From the NCBI GenBank assembly GCA_002869685.1, contig PKUE01000137.1, positions 1 to 42,349 of the forward strand: a DNA stretch of 42,349 nucleotides, given 5' to 3'. Origin of the DNA: Desulfuromonas sp. (GTDB lineage: Bacteria > Desulfobacterota > Desulfuromonadia > Desulfuromonadales > Desulfuromonadaceae). A program made the translations under genes and the position numbers. Under the pieces are notes generated by a model, which was given only the letters and a program-made list of their open reading frames with translations, had not been told where the DNA came from and ran no database searches. Below, one piece after another: positions 8,260 to 15,248 of this stretch. The stretch's first letter is position 1. Every line of letters starts with the position of its first letter.

Positions 8260-10248
8260 TTATGCCGCCTGTTCGTTGTGATCGTGCGGGCAGGAAAAAT
8301 GTTCACCGGCGATGTAACCATGCACCGGGCAAATGGTAAAGGTCGGGCTGAGGGTGAAATACGGCAGATGAAAGTTCTCGGCGATGCGCTTTACCAGCAA
8401 GCGGGCACTGCGCCAGTCATCCAGACGCTCACCGAGAAAACCGTGGAACACTGTCCCACCGGTGTAACGGGTCTGCAAACCGTCCTGATGCTGCAGGGCT
8501 TCGAAAATATCGTCCGTTGTTCCAACGGGCAACTGAGTTGAGTTGGTATAATACGGCTGCTCACTGCCCGCGGTGATAATATCCGGGAACTGCTGACAAT
8601 CACGTTGAGCCAGCCGGAAGCTGGTCCCCTCTGCAGGGGTCGCCTCAAGGTTATACAACTGTCCAGTCTGCTCCTGAAACGCTTCAAGCTGCTTGCGCAT
8701 AAACTCCAGGGTTTCTTCAGCAAACTGTGCGCCTTCTGGCTGATCGATGCCGCAGCCGATCAGGTTCAATGCCGCTTCGTTCATGCCGATCAACCCGATG
8801 GTGGAGAAGTGATTATCCCAATAGCGGCCACTGCGCTCACGAATGGCACTGAGGTAGTAGCGACTGTAAGGATAGAGTCCCTCTTCGGTAAAACGCTCCA
8901 ACTGCTTGCGTTTGATGTCAAGCGATTCAGCCGCCAGCTTCATCAGAGCGGAAATTCGTTCGAAAAATGCCGCTTTGTCTGTGGCCACATAGGCTGCGCG
9001 CGGCAGGTTGAGAGTCACCACGCCGGTGGAGCCGGTCAACGGATTGGACCCGAACAGTCCACCACCACGACGGCGCAGTTCGCGGTTGTCGAGACGCAGA
9101 CGGCAACACATGGAACGGGCATCCTCCGGATCCATATCCGAGTTGATGAAGTTACTGAAATAAGGCGTGCCGTATTTGGCGGTCATCTCCCACACACTCT
9201 GCAATCGATCGCTCTCCCAATCGAGATCGGCGGTGATATTGTAGGTGGGAATCGGGAAGGTGAAAATCCGCCCGGAAGCATCCCCTTCCATCATCACCTC
9301 GCAGAAAGCACGGTTGAACAAGTCCATTTCAGGCTGGAAATCGCCGTAGGTTTCCTGCTGCAACTCACCACCAATAATCACCGCTTCATGCGACATATTG
9401 CGCGGTGGCGTCAGATCGAGGGTGATATTGGTGAACGGCGTCTGGAAACCAACGCGGGTCGGCACGTTCATATTAAAAATGAACTCCTGCATCGATTGAC
9501 GCACGTCCTCATAACTGAGTTTATCGTAGCGGATAAACGGCGCCAGCAGCGTATCAAAACTGGCAAAAGCCTGGGCACCTGCCGCTTCGCCCTGCAGGGT
9601 ATAGAAGAAGTTCACCGCCTGACCAAGGGCCGTACGGAAATGTTTGGCCGGACCGCTCTGAACCTTACCGTAGGCTCCGGTGAATCCCTGCAGCAGCAAA
9701 TCCTTCAAATCCCAGCCACAGCAGTACACAGACAGCATGCCGAGATCATGAATATGGAAATCCCCCTGCTTGTGGGCTTCGGAAATCCGCTCTGGATAAA
9801 TTTTGTTCAACCAGTAGTTACTGGTGATATTGGAGGCAATGTGGTTATTGAGACCCTGCAGAGAATAGCCCATATTGGCGTTTTCCTTGACCCGCCAGTC
9901 TTCCTGAGTCAGGTAGGAATCGATCGCCTCAATGGACTCCTGCATAAACGATTTGGTCGCCCGCAGCTGTTCGTGCTGCCGACGATAAAGAATATATGCT
10001 TTCGCTGTCTGCGCATGACCGCTCTCGATCAGCTGTTTTTCAACCAGGTCCTGAACATTCTCAACAGTGGGAGCACGGTCGTCCTTGTAGATAATTTCGA
10101 GAATCCCGACCACCTGTCGGGTAATCTCCTCGGCTTTGGTCATATCCTGACCACCGACTGCACGAACCGCTTTTTTGATCGCCTCAGAGATTTTCCCCTG
10201 CTCAAAGGCTGCCAGCCTCCCGTCCCGCTTCCGAATGTATTCCAGCAC
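8260..10248 (-). CDS. nrdD: Anaerobic ribonucleoside-triphosphate reductase, large part lacking the glycyl-radical tail
   Basis: 662 residues from a GTG with AAAGGAG four bases upstream; longer readings to 10347 lack a site. It makes deoxyribonucleotides from NTPs in the absence of oxygen. The N-terminus is an ATP-cone (LEYIRKRDGRLAAFEQGKI..., about residues 1-95). The ten-stranded barrel core includes GWDLKDLLLQGF, the MCCRLRLD finger-loop cysteines, RRRGGGLFGSNPLTGSTG and YYTNSTQLPVG. It stops at ICPVHGYIAGEHFSCPHDHNEQAA, inside the C-terminal zinc site and just before where the radical glycine should be. The missing part is on the adjacent 46-residue ORF. Candidate NrdR boxes lie upstream. 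First gene of nrdD - tail - nrdG. Confidence 0.95.
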   Translation of the reverse strand: MLEYIRKRDGRLAAFEQGKISEAIKKAVRAVGGQDMTKAEEITRQVVGILEIIYKDDRAPTVENVQDLVEKQLIESGHAQTAKAYILYRRQHEQLRATKSFMQESIEAIDSYLTQEDWRVKENANMGYSLQGLNNHIASNITSNYWLNKIYPERISEAHKQGDFHIHDLGMLSVYCCGWDLKDLLLQGFTGAYGKVQSGPAKHFRTALGQAVNFFYTLQGEAAGAQAFASFDTLLAPFIRYDKLSYEDVRQSMQEFIFNMNVPTRVGFQTPFTNITLDLTPPRNMSHEAVIIGGELQQETYGDFQPEMDLFNRAFCEVMMEGDASGRIFTFPIPTYNITADLDWESDRLQSVWEMTAKYGTPYFSNFINSDMDPEDARSMCCRLRLDNRELRRRGGGLFGSNPLTGSTGVVTLNLPRAAYVATDKAAFFERISALMKLAAESLDIKRKQLERFTEEGLYPYSRYYLSAIRERSGRYWDNHFSTIGLIGMNEAALNLIGCGIDQPEGAQFAEETLEFMRKQLEAFQEQTGQLYNLEATPAEGTSFRLAQRDCQQFPDIITAGSEQPYYTNSTQLPVGTTDDIFEALQHQDGLQTRYTGGTVFHGFLGERLDDWRSARLLVKRIAENFHLPYFTLSPTFTICPVHGYIAGEHFSCPHDHNEQAA

Positions 10249-10321
10249 CGTTCTCTCCTTTGAATGCGCAAACTCAACGATGAAAAAATTAACATAGCGC
10301 CAACAAACGAGACAAGGAAAA

Positions 10322-10369
10322 ACACTAGATATAGAGATTAATTTCAAACAGACCTACAACATATTGTTC
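10322..10369 (-). promoter_or_regulatory. Pair of NrdR-like boxes upstream of nrdD
   Basis: Box 1 at 10322-10337 (ACACTAGATATAGAGA) matches 13 of 16 positions of the NrdR consensus ACACWAWATATWGTGT. Box 2 at 10354-10369 (CTACAACATATTGTTC) matches 11 of 16. The boxes start 32 bp apart, about three helical turns, which is the usual spacing for cooperative NrdR binding. They lie 74-121 bases upstream of the GTG. The repressor itself is not in the window. Confidence 0.68.
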
Positions 10370-10422
10370 ATTAGCATGTGTGCAACATTGTGGATAAAAC
10401 TCGAAAGCACCCATAATTTCAC

Positions 10423-10452
10423 AAAAAAAATGCCGGGGCAAAATGCCCCGGC
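10423..10452 (-). terminator. Intrinsic terminator of the small membrane-protein gene
   Basis: On the minus strand a 9-bp GC-rich stem (10444-10452 with 10432-10440, loop of three) is followed by A and a run of eight T (10423-10430). It lies 110 bases after the stop of the gene at 10563-10802 and insulates nrdD, whose promoter region begins just beyond it. Confidence 0.88.
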
Positions 10453-10562
10453 TCACAACAACAAACACTATTTACATCGTGACTTTTGACGGAAAGCCCA
10501 CGCGCACAACAATCACCAGTTCGTTCTGCACCGCGAACTTCACATCCGATTCTAACCCTGCA

Positions 10563-10802
10563 TCACATCACATGGTCCTTCGGTTGCGTTGCATCCTTTC
10601 CCGCGTCATTGCGGGTGAACAACCCCCGAAACACTCCAATGGTCAGAATAATCCCGGGAATCAGCTGGGAAACGATAAACAAGGCGACAAATCCGATAAA
10701 GAACCAGACCAACAGACCGGCATCCCCCCCAGAAGCCGCGGGGCCTGCTATTCCGGGTGACGCAAAAGCAATCACCAATATCAGTGCCGATAATCCTCTC
10801 AT
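10563..10802 (-). CDS. Small inner-membrane protein, candidate sigma-54 target
   Basis: 79 residues from the ATG with GGGAGG five bases upstream. Residues 1-19 look like a signal or first membrane segment (MRGLSALILVIAFASPGIAG). A glycine/alanine-rich linker follows, then one long hydrophobic segment (about residues 28-59, LLVWFFIGFVALFIVSQLIPGIILTIGVF) and a short charged tail (TRNDAGKDATQPKDHVM). No family recognised. It is interesting because of its control region: a -24/-12 promoter at 10862-10878 and a CTGTAT-N9-ATGCAG dyad at 10961-10981, the same arrangement as in front of the 7-heme cytochrome operon. That suggests the peptide is made under the same conditions as the cytochromes, perhaps as an accessory subunit or stress-type membrane peptide. 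Confidence 0.75.
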   Translation of the reverse strand: MRGLSALILVIAFASPGIAGPAASGGDAGLLVWFFIGFVALFIVSQLIPGIILTIGVFRGLFTRNDAGKDATQPKDHVM

Positions 10803-10861
10803 TGATTCCTCCCGCCAATGCAAACGATCCGCAGAACCAGATCACACACCCTGATAGGAAT

Positions 10862-10878
10862 TGCACAGAGAATGCCAA
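10862..10878 (-). promoter_or_regulatory. Sigma-54 (-24/-12) promoter of the small membrane-protein gene
   Basis: On the minus strand TTGGCATTCTCTGTGCA matches YTGGCACGRNNNTTGCW at ten of 14 informative positions, with the invariant GG and GC exactly ten bases apart. Expected start of transcription is near 10851, leaving a leader of about 49 bases. Its upstream dyad is centred about 120 bp before that start. Confidence 0.68.
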
Positions 10879-10960
10879 CATAGTGCAATCGTGCTAACCC
10901 ATCGATATTACGTATACGGCATATGAAACATCGGTCGTCCTGGGCTGATCGCCGGTTCAA

Positions 10961-10981
10961 CTGTATAAAATTATCATGCAG
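10961..10981. promoter_or_regulatory. Dyad operator, copy D
   Basis: CTGTAT (10961-10966), nine A/T-rich bases, ATGCAG (10976-10981), with a further A before CTGTAT as in the other three copies. It lies between the divergent genes at 10802 (minus) and 11189 (plus). Its left edge is 85 bp upstream of the -24 GG of the minus-strand sigma-54 promoter, 10 bp (one helical turn) different from copy A at its own promoter. Confidence 0.72.
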
Positions 10982-11149
10982 AAAACCGCGTTTTTTCCAT
11001 CCCGTCACAGGAAGCAGACGCGTCAAATCCCTGGTTTAGCGACACAAAAGCTTCGAAGTCTGACGTATTATTTTTTTATACACGCCAATAAAACGGTTGA
11101 AAAACAGTTAGTTAGACATCGGAATGGCTTTATTTCGCTCAAAATAATG

Positions 11150-11155
11150 TATACT
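11150..11155 (+). promoter_or_regulatory. Candidate -10 box for the zinc-ribbon membrane protein
   Basis: TATACT, preceded directly by TG, lies 34 bases before the ATG at 11189. No good -35 hexamer is present at 16-18 bases upstream, so this is a tentative call. The rest of the 386-base spacer 10803-11188 holds only the sigma-54 promoter and dyad D described separately. Confidence 0.4.
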
Positions 11156-11188
11156 GCAAGAAAGAAAAATTTCAGAACAGGATGCGCC

Positions 11189-11473
11189 ATGGAGAATCCC
11201 ACTTACGCCCAAGAGCTTAAACAGATCCGCCTCAAACGCTATCAACTGTGGGGCGTTTTCATCAGCTACCTGCCAGCGATCGGCATCACCCTGTCAATCA
11301 GTGAAGGTTCCGGCGCCCCGGCGGCGGTCTGCCTTCTATGGGTTCTGTTCGCTGCCATCGGCGGTGTCCGCGTCAGTTTCAGTCGTTGCCCACGCTGTGG
11401 CAATCTCTTTCACATGCGCGGCGCAGGGACATCGTGGGGACGTCGCTGCCGCCATTGCGACCTGTCGCTGTAA
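11189..11473 (+). CDS. Small membrane protein with C-terminal zinc-ribbon motif
   Basis: 94 residues from the ATG at 11189 (AGGA eight bases upstream); the open frame extends to 10976 but without a ribosome site. A short charged N-terminus (ENPTYAQELKQIRLKRYQ) precedes two hydrophobic segments, about residues 21-40 and 46-63. A cytoplasmic C-terminal tail carries two CxxC pairs (CPRCGNLF... and CRHCDLSL), spaced about 20 residues apart as in a zinc ribbon. No family recognised. The gene converges with the membrane-protein gene at 11501-12067 with only 27 bases between the stops and no clear terminator. Confidence 0.72.
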   Translation: MENPTYAQELKQIRLKRYQLWGVFISYLPAIGITLSISEGSGAPAAVCLLWVLFAAIGGVRVSFSRCPRCGNLFHMRGAGTSWGRRCRHCDLSL

Positions 11474-11500
11474 ACAACTTGGGACTTTCGTGACGAGGGA

Positions 11501-12067
11501 TCAGATGGGATGATCTTCGGAGGGGTCGTCCAGGTCGTTACCCAGACTTTTGGAGAGCTTGCCCATAATTGAGCGTTCACGCCGAATTGCATCCGACGTG
11601 TAACTCCAGATACTGTAATATTCGAGCCCGAGAATAGCCAGCCCGGCAACCAGAACTGCCATGGCATTGACGCGCAGCGCATTGGAAAATAGATAAAAGA
11701 TGTAAAATCCGGTCAGATAACCGACATGGGCCCATCCGCGATAAACCTCGGTGCGATCAGACAACCGCGACAACGTTAGAATCAAGGCCGAAAAGCTGTA
11801 CACTGCCAGAGCAATGTTAATCAACTTCGGCGATGGCGGCTTGCCGAGAAACTCGCGCATCGACATGGACACATGGCTGAGAATATTAAAATCCTTAAGA
11901 AAAACGGCAATCATACTGATCAGAATAAAGACGAGCAGGCCCCACAGCCCCTGACGGGATAGACGGTGTAACGCGTCGATGTGCGCCTGGATTCGCGCCA
12001 GCCGCTGCTGAGAACCTCGCAGTTCCGAAACCTCATCGTCAGATTGCGGCTTACGCCAGAAAGCCAT
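11501..12067 (-). CDS. Predicted four-segment membrane protein, unknown function
   Basis: 188 residues, ATG with GGAGAG five bases upstream. A soluble, helix-forming N-terminus (about residues 1-38, SDDEVSELRGSQQRLARIQAHIDALHRL) is followed by hydrophobic segments near residues 42-62, 85-105, 112-130 and 135-155, then a charged C-terminal tail ending DLDDPSEDHPI. No heme motif and no recognised domain. It follows the heme-sensor gene on the same strand with a 132-base gap, so it may be the last gene of that transcript. The function could be linked to the neighbouring cytochromes only by position. Confidence 0.68.
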   Translation of the reverse strand: MAFWRKPQSDDEVSELRGSQQRLARIQAHIDALHRLSRQGLWGLLVFILISMIAVFLKDFNILSHVSMSMREFLGKPPSPKLINIALAVYSFSALILTLSRLSDRTEVYRGWAHVGYLTGFYIFYLFSNALRVNAMAVLVAGLAILGLEYYSIWSYTSDAIRRERSIMGKLSKSLGNDLDDPSEDHPI

Positions 12068-12199
12068 GCATTCTCTCCAGAACAAGGATCGTGATAACGG
12101 CGCACGGTTCCCTTGTGGCAGCACAGGCTGCCCCTCCATACGCCTGCTGAATCGGTGAGTCCGGCCGGAAATGCTCTCCCGACCGGACAAAAAGACAGA

Positions 12200-13000
12200 C
12201 TAGCCCAGTTCGTGTTTTTTCACTTTCTCTGCCAACTCTTTCACAGTATCAGCAATATATTCCAATTCGTAACTGTCTTCAAGTTCCGCGTCGACATAGA
12301 TTCCGCGCCGCAACTGCTTGACATAGGCAACAAGACGATTAATCGGGATCAATACATTCTTCTGCAAAATTGCGGCAATGAGGCCGATGGACAACAGGAC
12401 CACCATAAACAAGAACCCCACCAGCACGTTGACCACACCATCCATCCCTTTTTCCATGGCTTTCTGCGACATGGCAACATCCACCGTGCCCAGCAGCGAT
12501 TTATTTTCGCTGCCAACATGACAACTGCTGGTGACACAGCCCTCCTGCCGGGGAATGGGATAAGACAGCCCGATAATCCGCTGATCGTTTTCATCGGTGA
12601 AGTAGCGCACCCGTTCGATACGCCTACCCCCTTCGGGCACTTCATTGGCGGTATGGCAGCTGTTACACCCTTCGGCTTTGCGATCCACCAGATGCCCAAC
12701 TTCTTCCGGATGACTGGAAAAACGGATCACTCCCTTTTTGTCAAATATCCGCAAATGGACCATGCCGGGATTGCTGCCAATATTTTTCACCATATAACCC
12801 AGAGCAGCATGGTCGTTTTTCAGCATATCGTAGCCGGTGGAACGGGCGACGGTTTTCGCCTTACAGGCAACACGCTGAACTTCTGCTTCCATCATCAGAT
12901 CTTTGATGTAGGTGTAGAGCAGAATAAAACAGACCGTAATAAATGCTGCCATGATGACGGCAACCGGGACAATTGTTCGGGTCGTGATCCGTTTTGACAT
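12200..13000 (-). CDS. Membrane-bound heme-motif sensor domain protein without an output domain
   Basis: 266 residues. Membrane segment 1 is at about 9-31 and a periplasmic domain covers 32-187. Membrane segment 2 is near 188-212. A HAMP-like cytoplasmic tail covers about 213-266 (NVLIPINRLVAYVKQLRRG...), after which the protein ends. The periplasmic part holds CNSCH at 112-116 and CVTSSCH at 155-161, that is CX2CH and CX4CH. It is clearly related to the periplasmic part of the histidine kinase at 16672-18252: KKGVIRFSS / KEGIINFST, EGCNSCH / EGCSICH, FTDEN / FYDEN, and LLGTVDVAMS / LNGILDVQIS. Without kinase or methyl-accepting domains, it may act as a partner, decoy or electron-accepting subunit. 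It lies 72 bases after the b-type cytochrome gene, but an intrinsic terminator stands in that gap. Confidence 0.82.
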   Translation of the reverse strand: MSKRITTRTIVPVAVIMAAFITVCFILLYTYIKDLMMEAEVQRVACKAKTVARSTGYDMLKNDHAALGYMVKNIGSNPGMVHLRIFDKKGVIRFSSHPEEVGHLVDRKAEGCNSCHTANEVPEGGRRIERVRYFTDENDQRIIGLSYPIPRQEGCVTSSCHVGSENKSLLGTVDVAMSQKAMEKGMDGVVNVLVGFLFMVVLLSIGLIAAILQKNVLIPINRLVAYVKQLRRGIYVDAELEDSYELEYIADTVKELAEKVKKHELG

Positions 13001-13013
13001 AATATGATCCCCT

Positions 13014-13048
13014 AAAAAAGCGGCGAAGCAACTGTGCCACTTCGCCGC
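13014..13048 (-). terminator. Intrinsic terminator between the cytochrome b and heme-sensor genes
   Basis: On the minus strand a 9-bp stem (13040-13048 with 13020-13028, 11-base loop) is followed by six T (13014-13019). It should end most transcripts of the cytochrome pair, so the sensor gene at 12200-13000 would depend on read-through or a promoter I cannot identify. Confidence 0.83.
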
Positions 13049-13072
13049 ACTCCATTGCAGGCCGGTACAACT

Positions 13073-13714
13073 CTAATGATCGGAATGGTGATCTTCCCAG
13101 CCCGTCCACATCGGCTTAAAGTGAGCAAACGGGGTATGGCCCAACGTCGCCAGATAGAAATGGGTGGGCAAGAAAGCCCCCAAGGCGCACGCCAGCAGGA
13201 AATGGATGCCGGCGACCACACGTACCCCGCCAAACAACACCAGAACTTCACGCAGCGGCTCGAGATTCATCAGAATCGCTCCGGTGATGATCACCAGCGG
13301 CACCAGAACCATCATGATCACCACGTAAGCCCCTTTCTGCATGGGATTGAACTTATTGGTCGGGCTTTCCTCATGGGGATTGGACTTGGTTCCGGTGAAG
13401 TAATAAAAGAAGTAATACAGTGCCTGACGGATCACGCCACTTTTCAGATCCTGCGTCGTCGGCACATACAGCTTGGTCAACATCTTGGCGATAACACCGT
13501 AATAGAACAGCCACAGGGCAAATGACAGGGCGACAACGATTCCCGCCGTATGGTGCAGGCGGATTGCCGCTTTATAGGTCCCAAAGATATTGATGTACTC
13601 CGGAAAACGGATTTGCGCACCAGTCACACACAGAGTGACAATTCCCAGGGCATTCAACCAGTGCCAGATGCGAACCGGTGTCGGAGTCAGATAAATACGT
13701 TCTTGCATTTCCAT
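13073..13714 (-). CDS. cbcB: Cytochrome b subunit of a quinol oxidoreductase (CbcB-like)
   Basis: 213 residues, AGGAG seven bases before the ATG. Hydrophobic segments lie near residues 20-38, 50-75, 127-150 and 165-185, with histidines that could bind two b hemes: HWLN (residue 18), LHHTAG (near 54), GIHFLLACALGAFLPTHFYLATLGH in the last segment. The pattern is that of the formate dehydrogenase/hydrogenase cytochrome b561 family. The gene follows the 7-heme cytochrome gene by only 11 bases. A diheme b-type protein next to a seven-heme c-type protein is the CbcBA arrangement of Geobacter sulfurreducens, which passes electrons from menaquinol to the periplasm near the low-potential limit of respiration. 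Symbol given by architecture and context, not by alignment. Confidence 0.75.
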   Translation of the reverse strand: MEMQERIYLTPTPVRIWHWLNALGIVTLCVTGAQIRFPEYINIFGTYKAAIRLHHTAGIVVALSFALWLFYYGVIAKMLTKLYVPTTQDLKSGVIRQALYYFFYYFTGTKSNPHEESPTNKFNPMQKGAYVVIMMVLVPLVIITGAILMNLEPLREVLVLFGGVRVVAGIHFLLACALGAFLPTHFYLATLGHTPFAHFKPMWTGWEDHHSDH

Positions 13715-13725
13715 GTCAGTGCTCC

Positions 13726-14754
13726 TTATTTTCTGTTCTTACGGGTCAAAAAGCGCAGCGTGCCATGGCCAATCGGCATCGCCAGACCACCCAGAAGAAT
13801 CAACAAACCAACAATGTTCAACACCTTGCTGCGGGTCGAACCAACCATGTAGAAATCCGGGGTTCCGAACAGCGCATCCAGGGTTGCCCCTTTCTGCATC
13901 GGCAGGCGCTGATAGCTGCCGTCCTCAGCCGGGAAGGCGACAAAGCTGTCCTGCATCGCCTCGGGACCGGCGGCATGGCAATACGTGCAATCCCAGCGGT
14001 TATCCATGGTTTTAAAATCGTGATCCACCGTCTCCGGCGTCATCATGGCCCACAGCCGCAACCCGGAACGTTCGCTGTCCTTGTAAAATTCTGAGAGTTC
14101 CTCCAGCGACACTTCACCGCTCTGATCCACATCCAGCAGGGCGGTCACCGCCGCACCATCGACCCGCTGACTGAGCTGGTCATAGTTCAGCAATTCGTAG
14201 TCGGCATAGGCACGGTTGCCCTGGCGTTGCGTCACATACAGGGTGATGACAAACTTCTCCGAAGAACTGTGACAGGACACACAGGGCACTGAACGGATAT
14301 GCACATCCGCCTGCGGCAACCAGCGGGCATGGGTTTCCTCCACCTCGGTGGAACCGTGGCAGCCCTGACAGGATTCATTCATCTGGATTCCGGACAAACT
14401 AACCGGTGCCAGCGCCTGGTGGGCATTGTGACAGTCTGCGCAACTGGCATTTTCACCGTGCACACTGGCGGTATATGTTTCAGTGATCGCATCATGACAA
14501 TCTGCGCAGGTCGCAACGAGTTGCGCTTCCTCGCCATCGTCCGGATGTTCCTCACCGACTTCGTGACAGGCATTACATCCCTCTTCGGCATGAGCGGTAC
14601 CGGAGAACAACGCCCCATCAATGGCATTGCTTTCCCCCACTTCATCCACCTCGGTATGACAGCCCAGGCAATCTTCAGTCTCCATGGCCCACAGGTTCTG
14701 CCCCATCAACAGACAAGCCAGAATGGCCGCATAACACAGCAATAATCGTTTCAT
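13726..14754 (-). CDS. cbcA: Seven-heme c-type cytochrome with EF-hand (CbcA-like)
   Basis: 342 residues. A signal peptide (1-23) leads to a periplasmic region with seven CXXCH motifs: CLGCH, CNACH, CADCH, CADCH, CQGCH, CVSCH and CTYCH. A C-terminal membrane anchor lies near 313-333, with a basic tail. Between hemes 6 and 7, residues 208-219 read DVDQSGEVSLEE, a canonical EF-hand calcium loop, an unusual insertion. It is first in the operon with cbcB, about 100 bases downstream of a predicted sigma-54 start. Seven hemes plus a b-type partner matches CbcA of Geobacter. It would accept electrons from CbcB and hand them to periplasmic carriers. An alternative is the electron-transfer subunit of another quinone-linked complex. 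Confidence 0.82.
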   Translation of the reverse strand: MKRLLLCYAAILACLLMGQNLWAMETEDCLGCHTEVDEVGESNAIDGALFSGTAHAEEGCNACHEVGEEHPDDGEEAQLVATCADCHDAITETYTASVHGENASCADCHNAHQALAPVSLSGIQMNESCQGCHGSTEVEETHARWLPQADVHIRSVPCVSCHSSSEKFVITLYVTQRQGNRAYADYELLNYDQLSQRVDGAAVTALLDVDQSGEVSLEELSEFYKDSERSGLRLWAMMTPETVDHDFKTMDNRWDCTYCHAAGPEAMQDSFVAFPAEDGSYQRLPMQKGATLDALFGTPDFYMVGSTRSKVLNIVGLLILLGGLAMPIGHGTLRFLTRKNRK

Positions 14755-14807
14755 TTGTACCGACGCTCCTTCCTTACACTAAGCCAAATACATCACATAA
14801 AATAAGT

Positions 14808-14853
14808 GTCCGGGCGTCCCCGGACGGCGGTTTGCAAACGACACCTATGTCGT
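14808..14853 (-). other. Structured leader of the cbcA-like operon
   Basis: Two inverted repeats lie in the predicted 5' leader: ACGACA (14838-14843) with TGTCGT (14848-14853), and GTCCGG (14808-14813) with CCGGAC (14820-14825). They would form two small stem-loops in the first 50 bases of the transcript. I do not recognise a riboswitch class. Confidence 0.45.
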
Positions 14854-14866
14854 GCCTTCATGAAAC

Positions 14867-14883
14867 AGCAAGGATCATTCCAA
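14867..14883 (-). promoter_or_regulatory. Sigma-54 (-24/-12) promoter of the cbcA-cbcB operon
   Basis: On the minus strand TTGGAATGATCCTTGCT fits YTGGCACGRNNNTTGCW with only two mismatches outside the N positions, and GG and GC are exactly ten bases apart. The expected start is near 14856, giving a leader of about 100 bases. The dyad at 14956-14976 is centred about 110 bp upstream of that start, the right place for an enhancer-binding protein, and a sigma-54 response regulator is encoded 0.4 kb away. Confidence 0.8.
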
Positions 14884-14955
14884 TGCAACAAAAATGACTA
14901 ACTATCTTTTTATTTCAAGCAGTTAAAGAAAACGACCTTGCATGCTCAATGGAAA

Positions 14956-14976
14956 CTGTATACAATTTCCATACAG
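14956..14976. promoter_or_regulatory. Dyad operator, copy A
   Basis: CTGTAT-N9-ATACAG; with one more base each side it is a perfect 7+7 dyad (ACTGTAT...ATACAGT). It lies 75 bp from the -24 element of the cbcA sigma-54 promoter. It also contains the nine-base string TGTATACAA (14957-14965) that recurs upstream of two other cytochrome loci in the window. Confidence 0.75.
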
Positions 14977-15048
14977 TCCTCCTTGCGCAACTGAGTCATA
15001 AAACACAGAAAAACAGCGGGGTTGCCGACTTCCGTCTCCATTGAGACA

Positions 15049-15069
15049 CTGTATAGAAATACTATGCAG
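15049..15069. promoter_or_regulatory. Dyad operator, copy B
   Basis: CTGTAT-N9-ATGCAG, 93 bp from copy A in the same 494-base divergent spacer (14755-15248). Flanked by A before and T after, so 7+7 with a single mismatch. It is about 200 bp upstream of the cbcA start of transcription and 180 bp upstream of the response-regulator ATG. It could be a second enhancer site for cbcA or an autoregulatory site. Confidence 0.68.
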
Positions 15070-15167
15070 TGCATTTTCCCACTATGCACATGCCACAAAC
15101 CAATCCGGCAAGCCCGTCACGGAACGCTGCGAAGGCCGTGAAATCGGGGTTCTAGGCGTGGTGAAGC

Positions 15168-15196
15168 TTGACAATAACCGGCAGGTGGGATAGAAA
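15168..15196 (+). promoter_or_regulatory. Sigma-70-type promoter of the response-regulator gene
   Basis: TTGACA at 15168-15173 and TAGAAA at 15191-15196 are separated by 17 bases. The start of transcription would be about 45 bases upstream of the ATG at 15249. AGGAGG lies just before the start codon. Confidence 0.62.
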
Positions 15197-15248
15197 CTAA
15201 GGTGCCTTACACCACCCGCTTTCAAGCCGCCAGGAGGAGTTCATATTT

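Noticed and set aside
8246-8262. Frameshift or sequencing error breaking nrdD
   Set aside because: The small downstream ORF has a complete ribosome-binding site at proper distance, its own start, and ends neatly before nrdG, so a natural split is the better reading.
8605-10263. A 552-codon open frame on the plus strand antisense to nrdD
   Set aside because: No ribosome site, no recognisable domain, and composition of a reverse-strand shadow of a conserved gene.
13028-13046. Sigma-54 promoter for the heme-sensor gene (minus strand TGGCACAGTTGCT)
   Set aside because: Only seven bases separate GG and GC, and the sequence is the loop side of a terminator.
14755-14860. A cyclic-dinucleotide (GEMM-I) riboswitch in the leader of the cbcA-like operon
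   Set aside because: The strings GCAAACC and GGGACGC, typical of that class, occur in order on the minus strand. However, GGGACGC lies in the loop of a GTCCGG/CCGGAC hairpin, the AAAGCC part is missing and an unrelated stem occupies the 5' half.
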